Part shown: piece by piece, positions 11,403 through 22,473 of the stretch
How positions within the stretch are numbered: position 1 is the stretch's first letter
Layout of the letters: every line of letters starts with the position of its first letter
NCBI RefSeq assembly: GCF_921293095.1
Contig: NC_060251.1
Coordinates: 41,707,644-41,771,643, forward strand
Length of the DNA stretch: 64,000 nt
Source: Ischnura elegans
Taxonomy: Eukaryota > Arthropoda > Insecta > Odonata > Coenagrionidae
Reading direction: 5' to 3'
The notes under the pieces: model-generated
What the model saw: the letters and a program-made list of their open reading frames with translations, nothing else
Database searches by the model: none
Told to the model about the DNA's origin: nothing
Position numbers and translations under genes: made by a program

Positions 11403-11644
11403 CAGAGGCGTAGCCAGGAATTTTGTTCGGAGGAGAGGGGGGGGGGCTCCAAAACATGGTACTTAGTAGAGGGTGTTAAACTAATTTTAACAGTTTTCAT
11501 GATCGGAAAAACTTCATTTTTCATGGAATTTTTTAATGAATCAATGATTTTCAATACTTTCGTTTACGATGCAGCAGAGTAATTGAGTTTTTATATTTGG
11601 GGGGGAAGGTACAGACCCCCTGGACCCCTCTCACTACGCCACTG
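11403..11644 (+). mobile_element. hAT-like MITE, subfamily B-like
   Basis: Starts CAGAGGCGTAGCCAGG and ends TCACTACGCCACTG, good inverted ends. Flanking octamers CCCAGGGT and CCTTGGGC agree at only 5 of 8 positions, so the TSD is decayed or absent. The interior contains TTAATTTTAACAG-like sequence and is non-coding. Confidence 0.7.
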
Positions 11645-11779
11645 CCTTGGGCCACATCATTGATCCGGCCCTGCCACAGTAGGGTATGGTGTATGCTAAG
11701 GTGGTAAACATTTGAATTGATATTCGGCGTAAGTTTGGTGTGGGATATTTGCACCAAATTAAGTCATATAACGCTATTA

Positions 11780-12013
11780 AGGCCGTTTTACACGGTACAC
11801 GGAATTGCGCAATCTGACGTACGTGCAATGGCGCAATCAAAATTGCGTCGTGTAAAGCGGTGAATTGCTAGAACACATGCGAGAATGCGTGGATGCGAGA
11901 CGGCAAAATAGCCCCTGTTCTAATTTCGTTCATGCATTCGCGCAATTCCACGCCATTTTCGAAATTAATGCAGCTCTAACCTGCGCAATTCCGTGCCCCG
12001 TGTAAAACGGCCT
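11780..12013. mobile_element. PIF/Harbinger-like MITE, copy 2 (well preserved)
   Basis: The terminal inverted repeats AGGCCGTTTTACACGG and CCGTGTAAAACGGCCT are perfect over 16 bp. The 3-bp target duplication TTA lies at 11777-11779 and 12014-12016, as expected for PIF/Harbinger. The 234-bp interior is rich in GCGCAAT/ATTGCGC words in both orientations. Same family as 6225. No transposase. Confidence 0.88.
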
Positions 12014-12019
12014 TTACTC

Positions 12020-13875
12020 GTCTATTTTGATGCATTTGTCTGTCGCAGTCAACGAGTAGGAAATGCTCGATGCCACGAGTTACTTCTAACCGGCTCTCGT
12101 GAAGTCACAATCATTCATTGTAGTTGATTTTCATTGCTTTTTTAGTTCATTTGACGTCGAGTCATGCTTAGGCTGCAGAAATCTTCAAGTGCGATGCGGA
12201 CCTGCTGACCTTCAATTATTCTGGGCGCATGCTGTTATCCGAAGCATGCAAATCTCTTCCCAGGGAGTCAACCTGTTTACCACCATCGTGCGTCGTTGTC
12301 ATTTGCTGGAGCGAGATTATCAACTATCTACGTTCACTACGCCTTCATTTTGAGTTTAGATTTCGTATAAGTTTAATTGAGTGATGACGGGTGAAAGTAA
12401 AGCTGTATATAAATTAAAAGCTGCGATAATAGGTGTTCATAACATTGGCATCGGCTGCGATAGGTTATTTTAGATTATGAGCATATTGTGGATAGCGTGG
12501 CGATTTAAAGAAAACAAACCTTAAACTGTGGTAATTATTGTCTGCCCACAGTTTGCATTTTACAAAATTGCCGCGTATTGCGTTAAGAAATCATTCTCAT
12601 AATGGTTATTTTTCTTGCTAAAATTTCTCGCATTTTGCAGCCGATAGTTTCAATTATAATTATATAACCGCCTTCAGCATGAGTTTCATAGAGAACCATC
12701 CACACTTATCTGCTGTAAAGTGATATGATTCATCAATTTTTGGCTCATCCAGGGGTTTGCTTTTAAATTACTGTGCACTTAACAGTAATCTTGTCTAAAA
12801 ATTTATTCATATACATATGTGTTAACGAAGCTCAATCCTTTCTTGTATGGCGAAAGCAGGCTTTTAAACTATTTTTTCAACCTAACAATAGCTAATCAAA
12901 TGATGTTGAAATTGTTTTTGTGATGGTGCTTAGAATGAAATAAAATAATTTATAAATTTTTGTATACCAGTAGGAGAACGAGTATTAAGCAAATTAAACG
13001 AACCAAGCTAGTATTTTTATAACTTGTAGATTCAAATAAGTAGCCACTGAAATGGAATACCAGTTATCTAAGTACTCTCTTCTTCTTAACTTAAACTTCT
13101 CAAATGGTATACAAAAAAATGGAACGTTCCATTCATTCACATCATTGATATGGCTGGCATGGGATTAAATCATTTTGGGAATTTGATCGTCGCTGTGTCA
13201 TTCATCCTGTTATGGTCTGAGAGGGAGGTGCGGAAACTTGGAGGCCTAGAGTAATGCACCTTTAAGTCTTCCACAAGTTTATAATTTGTGAATTATTAAA
13301 CGGTTGTTTTTATTTATTATATCCCCAATGAGGTTCCAAGCCCTGAAAATTACAAATATATTTTTTTGAAACGTTTTAAAAGAGCAAAATACTTTGATTT
13401 AACAGAACTGAAGACGAACTAAAATTATTCTAATTAATTAAAAATCAAAATTAGAAGCTTTTACGTAGTAAGAGTTTGTAATAATATCGATAAACTTAGT
13501 CACTTCCTCAAGATATTATTCAACAAAAGACCGATTTCGGAAGTTGCGCAATTCTCGAGCGGTAATGAAGGTATCGGCCTGGCGAAGGATTTGAAAATTG
13601 CCTCCTTTAATGATAACGGCTCTCCAAACCTATCTCCATTGTTGCTCGTCACCTTACCTCACTGTAGATCCTTCACAACCCCCACAACTCTCCCTCCACT
13701 TTGACTTTATACAGGGCGGAGAAAAATTGTGCCACGAAATTTTCATCCTGGATAGTTGATGCCAGCAGGAGCCAAAATTACTAATGACGATTAAGTTTGA
13801 AACCAGTAACGGATACAGAGGGCGGGCGCGGGGGGCGCGCGCCCACCCCTTGCGGGGCATTGCCTAACATTGCAT
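12020..13875. other. no gene recognised
   Basis: AT-rich, with no convincing coding frame. Around 13620-13860 there is a CT-rich block and a G/C tract (GCGGGCGCGGGGGGCGCGCG) resembling a MITE end without a partner. Elsewhere I see nothing. Confidence 0.2.
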
Positions 13876-13879
13876 AAAC

Positions 13880-14390
13880 ACAATAGGGTAGTTTCCTTAA
13901 TCGAAGAAAACGAAAGGCATTGATTGCGATTCGTTACCCACCATTAGTGTTTTCATAATACACAAATTATTTGGTTTTAGAAATACCGGTTTAGACGAAT
14001 GGCAAGGGCCAAATTTTATCCTCATTTGAAAAAGGCCAGATTGGCGCCCATGCGATGCCACTCCACGTGACGTCACAGGGGCCTAGTTTCTACACGAGAG
14101 GATAGGAGTTATACATCGTCTGAGGTTACCAATGCATGCATGAGGCACAGAGCTCAGAGAAACATGTCTTAATAATCACCTATTAAAACTGGCTAAGGTC
14201 GGAAAGTTTTCTTCGCTTGATTAGGTATTAATAAACCTTTTTTAAGCCAAACGCTACCAGCCAGCAAGGTACTCAGCTACCCGCTTGCATCCTGCGTCGT
14301 ATCAGCGCTCAGAGCCTCGCCCAAGGTCACCTCACAAGGCGGGAGGGGGAACCAGAAATGCGTCACACGGACTTCTTCCCATCATTCCTA
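13880..14390 (+). repeat. ~500-bp unclassified interspersed repeat, copy 1
   Basis: From AATAGGGTAG to about CCCATCATTC this matches, in inverted orientation, the segment at 51562-52047. Shared landmarks are ACGAAAGGCATTGATTG, the GTGTTTTCATAATACAC-like block, GGTTTAGACGAATGG, CAGATTGGCGCCCATGCGATG and GAGGCACAGAGCTC. No long open frame or paired termini are seen. Divergence is moderate. It may be part of a larger retroelement UTR or an ancient DNA transposon. Confidence 0.75.
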
Positions 14391-14750
14391 CTTGCGCGTC
14401 GCGTTTTCGCGCGCTTGAAAATTTTCACTTTTCATTTAATCGCGAAAAATAGATATCGTCATTTAAAAATCTAAAAGCGTGAAATACGTACTCCAGGAGT
14501 AATAATCTTTCGATTTAGGCAATAAAAAAATAATAGGAAACCACGCTATTGTAACTACTTTATATTATAAGATGGCATTGTCTTGTATGTGTTTCTAATT
14601 AGTTTAAACAAACCTTTCTTAAACTTTGCATGTGACTTGATAATTTTTCTTTACGATAAAAGTGAAGGTAGCTGAAGATGTCTTTTGCGCCCCACCCCTT
14701 GAGTTTTTACTGTGTCTGCTATTGTCTGAAACGCTCCATTTTTAAACTAC

Positions 14751-14922
14751 AGTTACTTTGAGCCGAGTGCACCGATCGGCCGCGAGTTTACCCTGTTGCC
14801 GGATGCCTTGGATGCGCCGCGATCTACGACATGAAAAGAATTCAAAGACATGAATTCCCCAGAGAATCCGGCAACAGGGGAAACTCGCGACCAAGCGGAG
14901 CGCTCGGCTCAAAGTTTCTGTA
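14751..14922. mobile_element. fold-back element (MITE-like)
   Basis: Inverted arms of ~50 bp share TTTGAGCCGAG, CGCGAGTTT and CCTGTTGCCGGAT, separated by a ~40-bp centre around 14830-14850. The arms differ by scattered substitutions. No coding capacity. The flanks do not show an obvious target duplication. Confidence 0.65.
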
Positions 14923-16090
14923 AATAAAAAAAAAAGCGCGTTTCTGACCTGCACATCATCAGTAACTTTAATTCCTGTTGGCATCAGATTTCCAGAGTTA
15001 AAATTTCGGGACGCGATTTTGCTCAACCGTGTATGCAAGCGGTAAGTTGGTGCAAATGCAAATGGTTTGTTGATGCAAATGGTTTCAGACTTCGGAAATA
15101 GGTTAGTTGACTTTTAGTGTGGCCTATTAACTTATGTAATTATTCATTAACGCATATTTCTGAATTTTCTTAATATTTCTTACAGCATGTTTAGCATTTT
15201 CTAGCTTCATAGGCAGATTGCTTTCATGAGTAGCTGTACGTTTTTCCTTTGAATGGACGTGAAAGTATTTTCTGTTGGTATGCGTAACATTTTTATGGCG
15301 GTGCGGCGTGCATGTGTCCACTTGCATACTGCGTGATGGTGATTGTCAAACACTCTGGAGATGGCTCATGGGGTATTATTTAGATTTAGAGGACAAGAAG
15401 GCGTATCGATAGTCTTATACATCCATAATTTTCCGTCTCATTTCTTCGATTCATCCATCGATTCGGTGCGGAAAGGACTTGGATGCATCGAAGGATGTAT
15501 GATCCGTTTTTTTTTTAAATTTCTTTCGTCCCGAAGAGTGATTAAGGGAACCAACCTGTGTGAGGCGAGGGCATGTTCCGTTCCTCGCCTTTTTTAATCA
15601 TCGAGATCCGTCGGTGAACTTAACCGTCATCTCCCACTTTCGTCGTCTCATGTGGAGCATGAATTGTGTGACCTACCCTTCCCCCCCCCCCTCCCGGACG
15701 GCCCGTGGTTTCATTAATGGCTCGGGGGACGTGTAAAGCGAAAAGTCCGACTTAATTGCTTTTTCATTCCCAAGGCCGAGCCGTCAAAAAAATTTTTTTT
15801 CTCGGTCATAAAAAAAGTATGCCGTCCGAAGTTCCCACCAGCGTATTCATTCTTTCTCCTTCGTTTTCTGATGAGTCAAATGGGGCTGGTATCACTTCGT
15901 TTGGGTTGTCTCGCGCGGTGACGCGTATTCGATTTTATTTTCAGTGGATATTTTTCAGCAATTGATGTGCTGCGCCGATACTGCTCATTGTGTTCATCCC
16001 TCGTGGCGGTACGCAATGCGAAAATTGGAAAAATTTTTAAAACTGTTGTGATGTTGCGATTTTAATTAAATGAGATAAAAGTCCGATATT
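14923..16090. other. no gene recognised
   Basis: A hammerhead-like word pair is present on the minus strand at 14940-14962 (reported in findings). Otherwise mixed sequence with T runs, a C-tract at 15680-15695 and short frames without support (15343-15597, 15756-15965). Confidence 0.2.
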
Positions 16091-16162
16091 ATCGCCCTTT
16101 TAGATTATAGTTGGCATCGGTTGCCAAAGCGATGTTCGCGGATTCGATTCTCCCCTGGACTT
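16091..16162 (+). repeat. possible tRNA-derived SINE head
   Basis: A B-box-like GGATTCGATTCTC lies about 40 bases downstream of an A-box-like TAGTTGGCATCGG, the spacing of a tRNA-type Pol III promoter. The rest does not fold as a functional tRNA by eye. Probably a decayed SINE; chance resemblance is possible. Confidence 0.3.
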
Positions 16163-16990
16163 GGGTGTGTTTAAAATTGCTTTCCGATAATATTAAAATG
16201 ATCGTAATTGGGGGAAAATTTGATCGTTAAAGTTACGATTATTATTCATTGATTTCAGCAAAAAAAAATCTTCAACTTATTGAACACCGATTTTTCTCGT
16301 TATATTCATACATCGTGACATGCATTGCCAAAAGATAACTTTTTTAGTATCGATTTAAAATATTATTCAAATTAATTAATGTTAATGAATATTTTCTAAT
16401 TTTATTGTTTTAATGGAAAACTTTTTTCAATTTTTAAGGCTTCATTTTCATACATTGTGAAAATCGATGAGAAAGAACGTATTTATCAAATGGAGACGTA
16501 ATTTATCAGCAATTTATAGATCATTTTATTTTCCCTCAAGTTTATGTTTTGCGATGATAATATTTTTGAAAAAGTAGTTAAATAATGCATCTAGGATCAC
16601 TCTGAAAGGTCATAAATTGGAATTTATTGACATTGAGGAAGTAGGTTTAAGGTTGAATCAGTTTGCTTGGGTTGTACCATGTTATGACGCATATTCAATA
16701 TTTTTTTGCGAATATTTTTCAAGTTGATATGCGCCGGTATTGCTGATTCTATTGATCTCTCAGCACGGACAATACGAAAAGAACATATTCGGTCAAAGGA
16801 AAGTTTTGTTAAAGTTTCGATTTTCGATAATTTCAGTAAACGTTTTTTCAATTCGCTTTATTCATTAATCGTATTATATGCATTGTCAGTTAATATATTT
16901 TTACAAATATAAATTAAAATATTAATCAAATAAAATAATGTCACTGAAAAATGAATATTAATATTTTTAATTAAAAGCTATTATTACTTT
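16163..16990. other. AT-rich, no gene recognised
   Basis: Strongly AT-rich sequence. Short frames at 16624-16912 on both strands overlap each other and have no support. Confidence 0.25.
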
Positions 16991-16994
16991 TACA

Positions 16995-17245
16995 GGCTAG
17001 CTTTTAGATGAGATGGAGGAGACAGAAGGTATGGATGTAGCGAGTAGTTACTTATCGGGGAGGGGATGTTGAAAACGGTGTTTGAGGGTAGAATAAAAGG
17101 TAAACGAGGGAGAGGAAGGAAGAGAATAGGATTTTTAGATAGTACGACAGGGCATTCACGTATTATGAATTGAAGAGGGAAGTTCTTGAAGGCAAGGGAG
17201 GCTCCCAGAATGCTTCTTAAGTACTCCATGGAAACCTACCTCAAT
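16995..17245 (+). pseudogene. LINE 3' end fragment (RGRGRKR type), copy 1
   Basis: The frame around 17065-17160 reads MLKTVFEGRIKGKRGRGRKR then IGFLDST, the conserved C-terminal ILEG..GKRGRGRxR..LD motif of insect LINEs. After it come KARE-like codons and a 3' tail AAGTACTCCATGGAAACCTA. Related tails lie at 32560, 59530 and 60838. 5'-truncated with stops, so dead. Confidence 0.7.
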
Positions 17246-17346
17246 CGGTAGAATAATAATAGTATTAATTATGCCTTTTGCATATTGTCTTGCAAGTATC
17301 ATAAATGTGTATTTTTTGGCAGTTAATACCTACGTAACTCTTCTAT

Positions 17347-17695
17347 AGACTCTTCAGCAAAGAACCATGAGAGCTCAAGGGGAGCTCTTCGAGGATACAA
17401 CCACCGGGGCCAGGAACCAAGCCCGAGGCTTATACGCCCGGACACCCGGGGAGGGACTGGATGGGAAGGAAAAAGGATAGAGGCGCCGTCGCGATCGGAG
17501 CCCGCCGACGCCTCCGGGAAACGGATAGGAATGGAAGGGAGGGGAATAGGGATAAAACACCCCAGCGCTATAGAAGCGAAGGGGGCCCTACCTAGCGAAA
17601 CCAAGCATACGCAATTTCTCTACCACCATCCCGGAGAGATTTTCCTATGAGGAAGAAAAATCCCAGATAGGGACAGTGGGAAAGACTCTTCAGCA
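17347..17695. mobile_element. GC-rich insertion flanked by 13-bp direct repeats
   Basis: The 13-mer AGACTCTTCAGCA occurs at 17347-17359 and 17683-17695, exactly bracketing a 323-bp block far richer in G+C than anything nearby. A long direct repeat of this kind is what target-primed reverse transcription leaves. The minus strand is open for 93 codons (17323-17604), but no domain is recognised. It could be a SINE, a truncated LINE or a retrocopied transcript. Confidence 0.6.
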
Positions 17696-17699
17696 GTCG

Positions 17700-18280
17700 G
17701 ATATACGGAAATTAAGAATTTTTTGGTCAAAACATGCAAATAATCCTGACCTCTGGTATAATTTTAAAGGGATTTATTCTGCCACTTACTTGAACGACTG
17801 ACTCTAGATGGCTCTGCGAAATTTAATTTTTAAGGAAGTTTTTGAGTCAATACAAAATTAAATGAGACACGGGCGTAAATATATATATAAAATGTAACTA
17901 GTTGTCGAATTTTTCTACGCCAGGACATGCACTATATCCTCTTAAATAGATTTTTCGTAAAGTTAACATCCAAGTTAATTTTGCTAGAAGGATTAAATAT
18001 GTTTATTTACGTGACCCAAAAGTTTTTAACCAAGGGATGAGACTAAAAGCTTGCAGATAAATATAAATATAAGGAGTCTAAAACGCTATGGGGATGGTTT
18101 GGAGGCTTTTAAGAATATTAGGTCATAAAATATTTGGTAGACAATTGACGGATATGGGCAAATATTTTACCGCACTAATATACTTACTTAAGGCTGGGGC
18201 GTCGCCAGGGTTTGTTTACAGCCCTTTAATAATACCTTTGGGTGGGGAATAGGCCTTATGTTTTTCGAATTCCGTAGGAA
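17700..18280. other. no gene or repeat recognised
   Basis: AT-rich sequence with TATATATATA near 17880; no coding or element ends seen. Confidence 0.25.
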
Positions 18281-18287
18281 TGGGAGT

Positions 18288-18344
18288 GAATTGCATAAAC
18301 AACTTTCATATTTAGGATAAATATGAAAGTTGTTTATGCAATTC
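18288..18344. repeat. perfect 27-bp-arm hairpin
   Basis: GAATTGCATAAACAACTTTC and seven more bases form a left arm that is the exact reverse complement of the right arm at 18318-18344, with a 3-base loop GGA. The two arms are identical over all 27 positions. No larger element is obvious around it. Confidence 0.9.
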
Positions 18345-18399
18345 GGTAGGGGCGGTACCCACCTTTGGCGACGACCATGTATTTTTATTAGACGGAGCA

Positions 18400-19190
18400 C
18401 TTGGCAACAAGCGTGTCATAAGGTATGCTCTCTGAAGCAATACAGCTTTTGAATTGCGGCTTAAGCGTATCTGGGCTCTATCCCGTTACGCAGTTCACTC
18501 ATTATCTTTTCATATTTCATTTTTTCTCTTTGTCATCCAAGTAGTTTTTTTTCACTTACCTTCTCGTGTCTGTTTGCGTTAAAATCTTTTCCTGTCAATT
18601 TCTCTTGATATTGTTTGATGTGCTAAGCTGTCACTAATGTAATATGGAAACGACCCTAACGGTGTGTAGAGGGATTGAAATTGCATTTCTTTCTTTCCTG
18701 CTTGCCACAAGGGGGAAAATGTTTATAAAACCAGTGTTCACTGTGTGTGAATCATCAAAATTAATGATATGAAAAAAAAAATTTATTGAGTTAATTTTTG
18801 GTGAGAAACCTCGATCAAACGTCAATAATGCCTAAATCAATTACTCATCTTTCCAGTGAATAACTAATGAAATACTTTTGCGTGAAGAAATCACGGGGAT
18901 GCGAGTATGATTATGTTTAACTAAATAGAGTTTTGCCCAAACGACCCACTTAGATGGCTGATAATATTGGCGAATAGCGGGTCCAAAAAGATCCGCACAA
19001 ATGCAGTTGAGTAATGCGATACTATGACTGTACCATACATCTATGGTTCAATTGCCGTATTAGGTATTTTTTACGGCAGCTATTCCTGTGAATATATTTT
19101 CCTTTGAAAGAACGCTAAGTTTCTTCTTCATTAGTTCCTTAATGTCATATTTCGCGGGAGTGTTGTTGACTTCGTTTCTTACACGTTAGC
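18400..19190. other. no gene recognised
   Basis: Ordinary AT-rich sequence between the hairpin and the mariner; a minus frame at 18634-18825 is not supported. Confidence 0.25.
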
Positions 19191-19193
19191 TTA

Positions 19194-20145
19194 CAAGGTG
19201 TGATAAAAAAAGTAAAAGACCGGACTGATTTCATTCTGCCCAAACCATTCAACAGATGGAAACGAAACAAAGTGTGCCATCTCGCGACGCATCTGACAAC
19301 TAAAACGAGAGGTGTTGCGTTTGTTTACGTCGTGCCGTAACTTAGCGGCAGCGGTACGTGTCTTGATCTGTTCGTCGCCTCGTGCAACGGCAGCAAGAAA
19401 GGAGCTAGAGGAGGGGCATGCAATTTTGTTCCAAACTTGGAAAAAGTTCTACGGAGACATTTGGAATGATTCAGCAAGCCTTTGTTAATGAAGATATGAG
19501 TCAAAGCCAGTGCTTTGAGTGGTACAGTCGTTTTGAATCTGACAGAACCTCGACAGATGAAGATTCGCGAACGGGGCGGACTCCCACATCAACAGACCCC
19601 AACCGTGTCAAACTGGTGAACGACTTTTCAGGAAAATCGCTATTCATATGTTAGGGAGGTAGCCGAAGAAGTGAACAATATTTTTGGACCTCATCAGACC
19701 ATTTTGATCGACATTTTGGGCATGACGCACATCGCATCAAAATTCGTTCCTATTGATGGCGTTTCCACCACGATATCGCGCCGGCTCACACGCTGATCAT
19801 GACAGAGTTTTTCTCTAAAACCTCCTCTTTCGTGATCTTGCGGCCATCCTACTCTCCAGAAGTGGCTCCATCACACTTTATTTTTATTGCAAAGTTAAAA
19901 TCAATCTTGAAAGGGTACCGATTCGACTCTATTGCGGACATTAGATGTAATTGCACGGCGGACCTGTATGGAATCCTTAAGGCGGCTTACCAGGCAGGGT
20001 TCGAAAGCTAGAAGAAACGTTGGTAAAGGTGTGTCGTCCGCCAAGGGATATACTTTCAGGGTAACAATTTCGATGAAGTGATATTTCGATCCGTAGAAAT
20101 GAGCAAGTTATAAAATCAGTGCGGTCTTTTTTTCGTCACACCTTG
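19194..20145 (+). mobile_element. mariner transposon, internally deleted
   Basis: Inverted ends CAAGGTGTGATAAAAAAAG and the complement of TTTTTCGTCACACCTTG, flanked by TA at 19192-19193 and 20146-20147. At 952 bp it is about 350 bp shorter than a full mariner, and the missing part is the middle of the transposase. Host of the pseudogene at 19418. Confidence 0.9.
19418..20125 (+). pseudogene. mariner transposase, deleted and frameshifted
   Basis: The N-terminal helix-turn-helix region is present in frame from ATG 19418: TFGMIQQAF, SQCFEWYSRF, then DSRTGRTPTSTD. Near 19630 the frame shifts to ENRYSYVREVAEEVN (second HTH) and ILGMTHIASKFVP. A deletion then joins directly to HHDIAPAHT and PSYSPEVAPSHFIF, the segment around the last catalytic acidic residue. 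The segment with the first two catalytic aspartates is gone. A stop precedes KKRW in the C-terminal part. It cannot make active enzyme; its ends could still serve in trans. Confidence 0.88.
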
Positions 20146-20147
20146 TA

Positions 20148-20780
20148 TATTTCAAATTTGCGTACGGCAGTCGGAAGCTAGGTAAGATAAATTACCGCTC
20201 AGGTTTTAAAATATATTTGATGCTATTTTTCTCTCTAACAAAAACATCTAACGCTGAGATAACGCTTAAAATTTAGTATGCTTATTCTTCGCAACGAATG
20301 TTAGACTTTTTCTGGACCCATGCCCGGGGGTGTGTGATAGTTTTAGCTGATTTTAGATGGCCGAAATAATCGCTGACTGGCTTGGCAACGTTAATGTAAA
20401 CAGAAGCTCATACTTCCCCTTTTTTTGCGATTTTTGCGGACACATTGGTTGTATGCCTTGGATTAGACAGCTATTTTTTTATTTGACTGGTCGCACTTAG
20501 GTTAATGGACCCTTAACATAATCATTAGCACCTTCCAAAATCGGTGGCTAAATACTGGTTGGCAATTTTTCTATGGAAAACGGCGCACGTTTAAATTTAG
20601 GGAAAATATTTGACATCCACAGCGCACTATACCATGTTACAACAAAATTGGTATGCATTTGCGCATTAGTAATAGGAATTATTAATTGTTCACTGGCAGC
20701 ATATTCGTCCCAGAAGTCCAAATGATGATATATTAGCTACTGGTAAGTAATATTCACAAATCCTATTTTCATCAAATTGA
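20148..20780. other. no gene recognised
   Basis: AT-rich sequence between the mariner and the fold-back element, with no supported frames. Confidence 0.25.
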
Positions 20781-20786
20781 TTGTTT

Positions 20787-21004
20787 GAGGCGTAACTTGG
20801 TGAAAGTGATTCATAATCAAATTAAAAAAGAAGAACTTTGTGCTTTCACATTAATATTTATTCACGACCATGGTTTCAACGTTAGACGTCCTGTCTGATA
20901 TATACACCTATATATATACACACGATGATGACGTCTAGCATTGAAACCATGGTCGTGAATAAATATTAATGTGAAAGCACAAAGTTCTTCTTTTTTAATT
21001 TACC
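20787..21004 (+). mobile_element. PLE-derived fold-back element
   Basis: A 5' terminus AGGCGTAACTTGGTGAAAG (20788 on) is followed by inverted arms of ~70 bp: AAGAACTTTGTGCTTTCACA on the left and its complement on the right, separated by a TATATA-rich spacer. The right arm holds ATGATGA, a short hairpin region, GAAAC and GTC in the order of a hammerhead ribozyme, then GAAAGCACAAAG and a T-run ending ATTTACC. The same organisation is seen at 34352-37405 and 51125-51372. No coding sequence remains, so it looks like a PLE reduced to paired termini. Confidence 0.7.
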
Positions 21005-22130
21005 TATTATCATCGTCAATACAATATGACTTTCGCCATTATCGGAAGAATATCCCTTCATCTACTTCTTGTTCCATAGGTGATGTATTTGTTCCTTTCG
21101 ATACATACATATTTGGTCGTTGCTGATATATTTCAGATATTTACCGATATAAAAATATGTTTTTAATTTGAATCGGAAATTAGACATAGCCAAGAAGAGA
21201 AAGTGACTACTATCATATCTGCCCGGAATTCGGGAGATTTGGATACAAATCATGGCGAAGCGATGCGAAAATTTCGTAGAAGAATAAATCTTGGGTGTAA
21301 GTAAAACAATGTGGTTAAACTTCTCTTATTTAACGAAAAACGGTAATGACACGGTTTTTTATTTTTATTGCACGCTTTTTCTTAAATTGCTTCATCTGTT
21401 TCATTGATGGAATTTTGTACTTAACTTAATTTAAACCCGCTTAACATTGTTAGATCGGCTTAAAATTTAGCACACTTGCTTGTTGCTGATGAAAATACAA
21501 TATTAAAAAATCAAACATTTGAAATTTTGTCACATTGTGATGCAGTTAATCAACTATATTTACACATGGAAAAAATAGTTTTAAATTTCCTCAATATATG
21601 GCAATAGTTATACTTTATTTGGTATAAATTACTTTAACAACTCTGGTTTAATCGATTGGATGATTCACCACTAAAGGGTAGAAGAAATAAAAAAAGATTA
21701 TGAAACACGATTTTACCAAAAAACAGTGTGAAATACTCTAACAAACAAAAAAATTAGCTTTTCAAAACTCGGAAAAGAAAGAATGGGTGCTGATTTGGTT
21801 TAGATATTAATACAGCGTGCAAATCCACAACCTGCTATTAAGGCTCCTCACCTTAGATTCTAATAAACTTTAGATAAACTTTAGAATAAACTTTAATAAG
21901 CTCTCTCGCTTAGTACTCCGAGTCATGAATAGTTCTACTTCATAATAAATATTATACTCTTTTTAAGTCTTTTTTTATATTTTGGTGTTATCGAAGCTCT
22001 GGCTCAAACGACACTAAATAAATATTTGTAAACGAACCCATTGAGAAAGTAGTCTGAAATTTATGGAAAAGTCAGGGAATTCCGTGTTGATATTCGTGTG
22101 GCCTATCCGTTTATTTTTTAGAATTAAATC
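21005..22130. other. no gene recognised
   Basis: AT-rich sequence. The short direct repeat around ATAAACTTTAGATAAACTTT at 21860-21890 is the only structure seen. Confidence 0.25.
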
Positions 22131-22440
22131 TCGCGGCTTGGAGTGTGTAATTGGGTCGGACTGTTGTGCCCTCCGGGTGTTTGCGGTCTCATACGTTATG
22201 CGCGGCGACATTCGGGGGAATGGATGGGGGTTGGGTCGTGGATGTTCGCAGAAATGCAACTCTCCGCGTGGACGCAAATAAACGTCCTCCTTCCAAACGC
22301 TCCACCCCCGCGGCCATCCAACCCACGCCTCCAAGTCCCAGAATCCACCGCTCTTCGGAATAGATGCTGCGCGCGTCCTATGACGTCACTTCCTCCGTCC
22401 AGGCGCACTCATCTTGGCTCCCGCTCTCTTGCTCGTAACC
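22130..22440. promoter_or_regulatory. CpG-rich block with a CRE-like TGACGTCA
   Basis: About 300 bp with much higher G+C and CpG than its surroundings, open on both strands for 70-147 codons without domain resemblance. A perfect palindrome TGACGTCA, the CREB/ATF-type site, lies at 22380-22387. It could be a promoter or enhancer of an unseen transcript, or simply unmethylated sequence. No exon structure can be supported. Confidence 0.3.
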
Positions 22441-22473
22441 TCCGAAAATATTTATCTTTTTCTCTCCTCCCTT

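Noticed and set aside
17323..17604. 93-codon minus-strand frame as a gene
   Set aside because: It lies in the GC-rich retro-insertion and reads across its left duplication; kept only as a note under that insertion.
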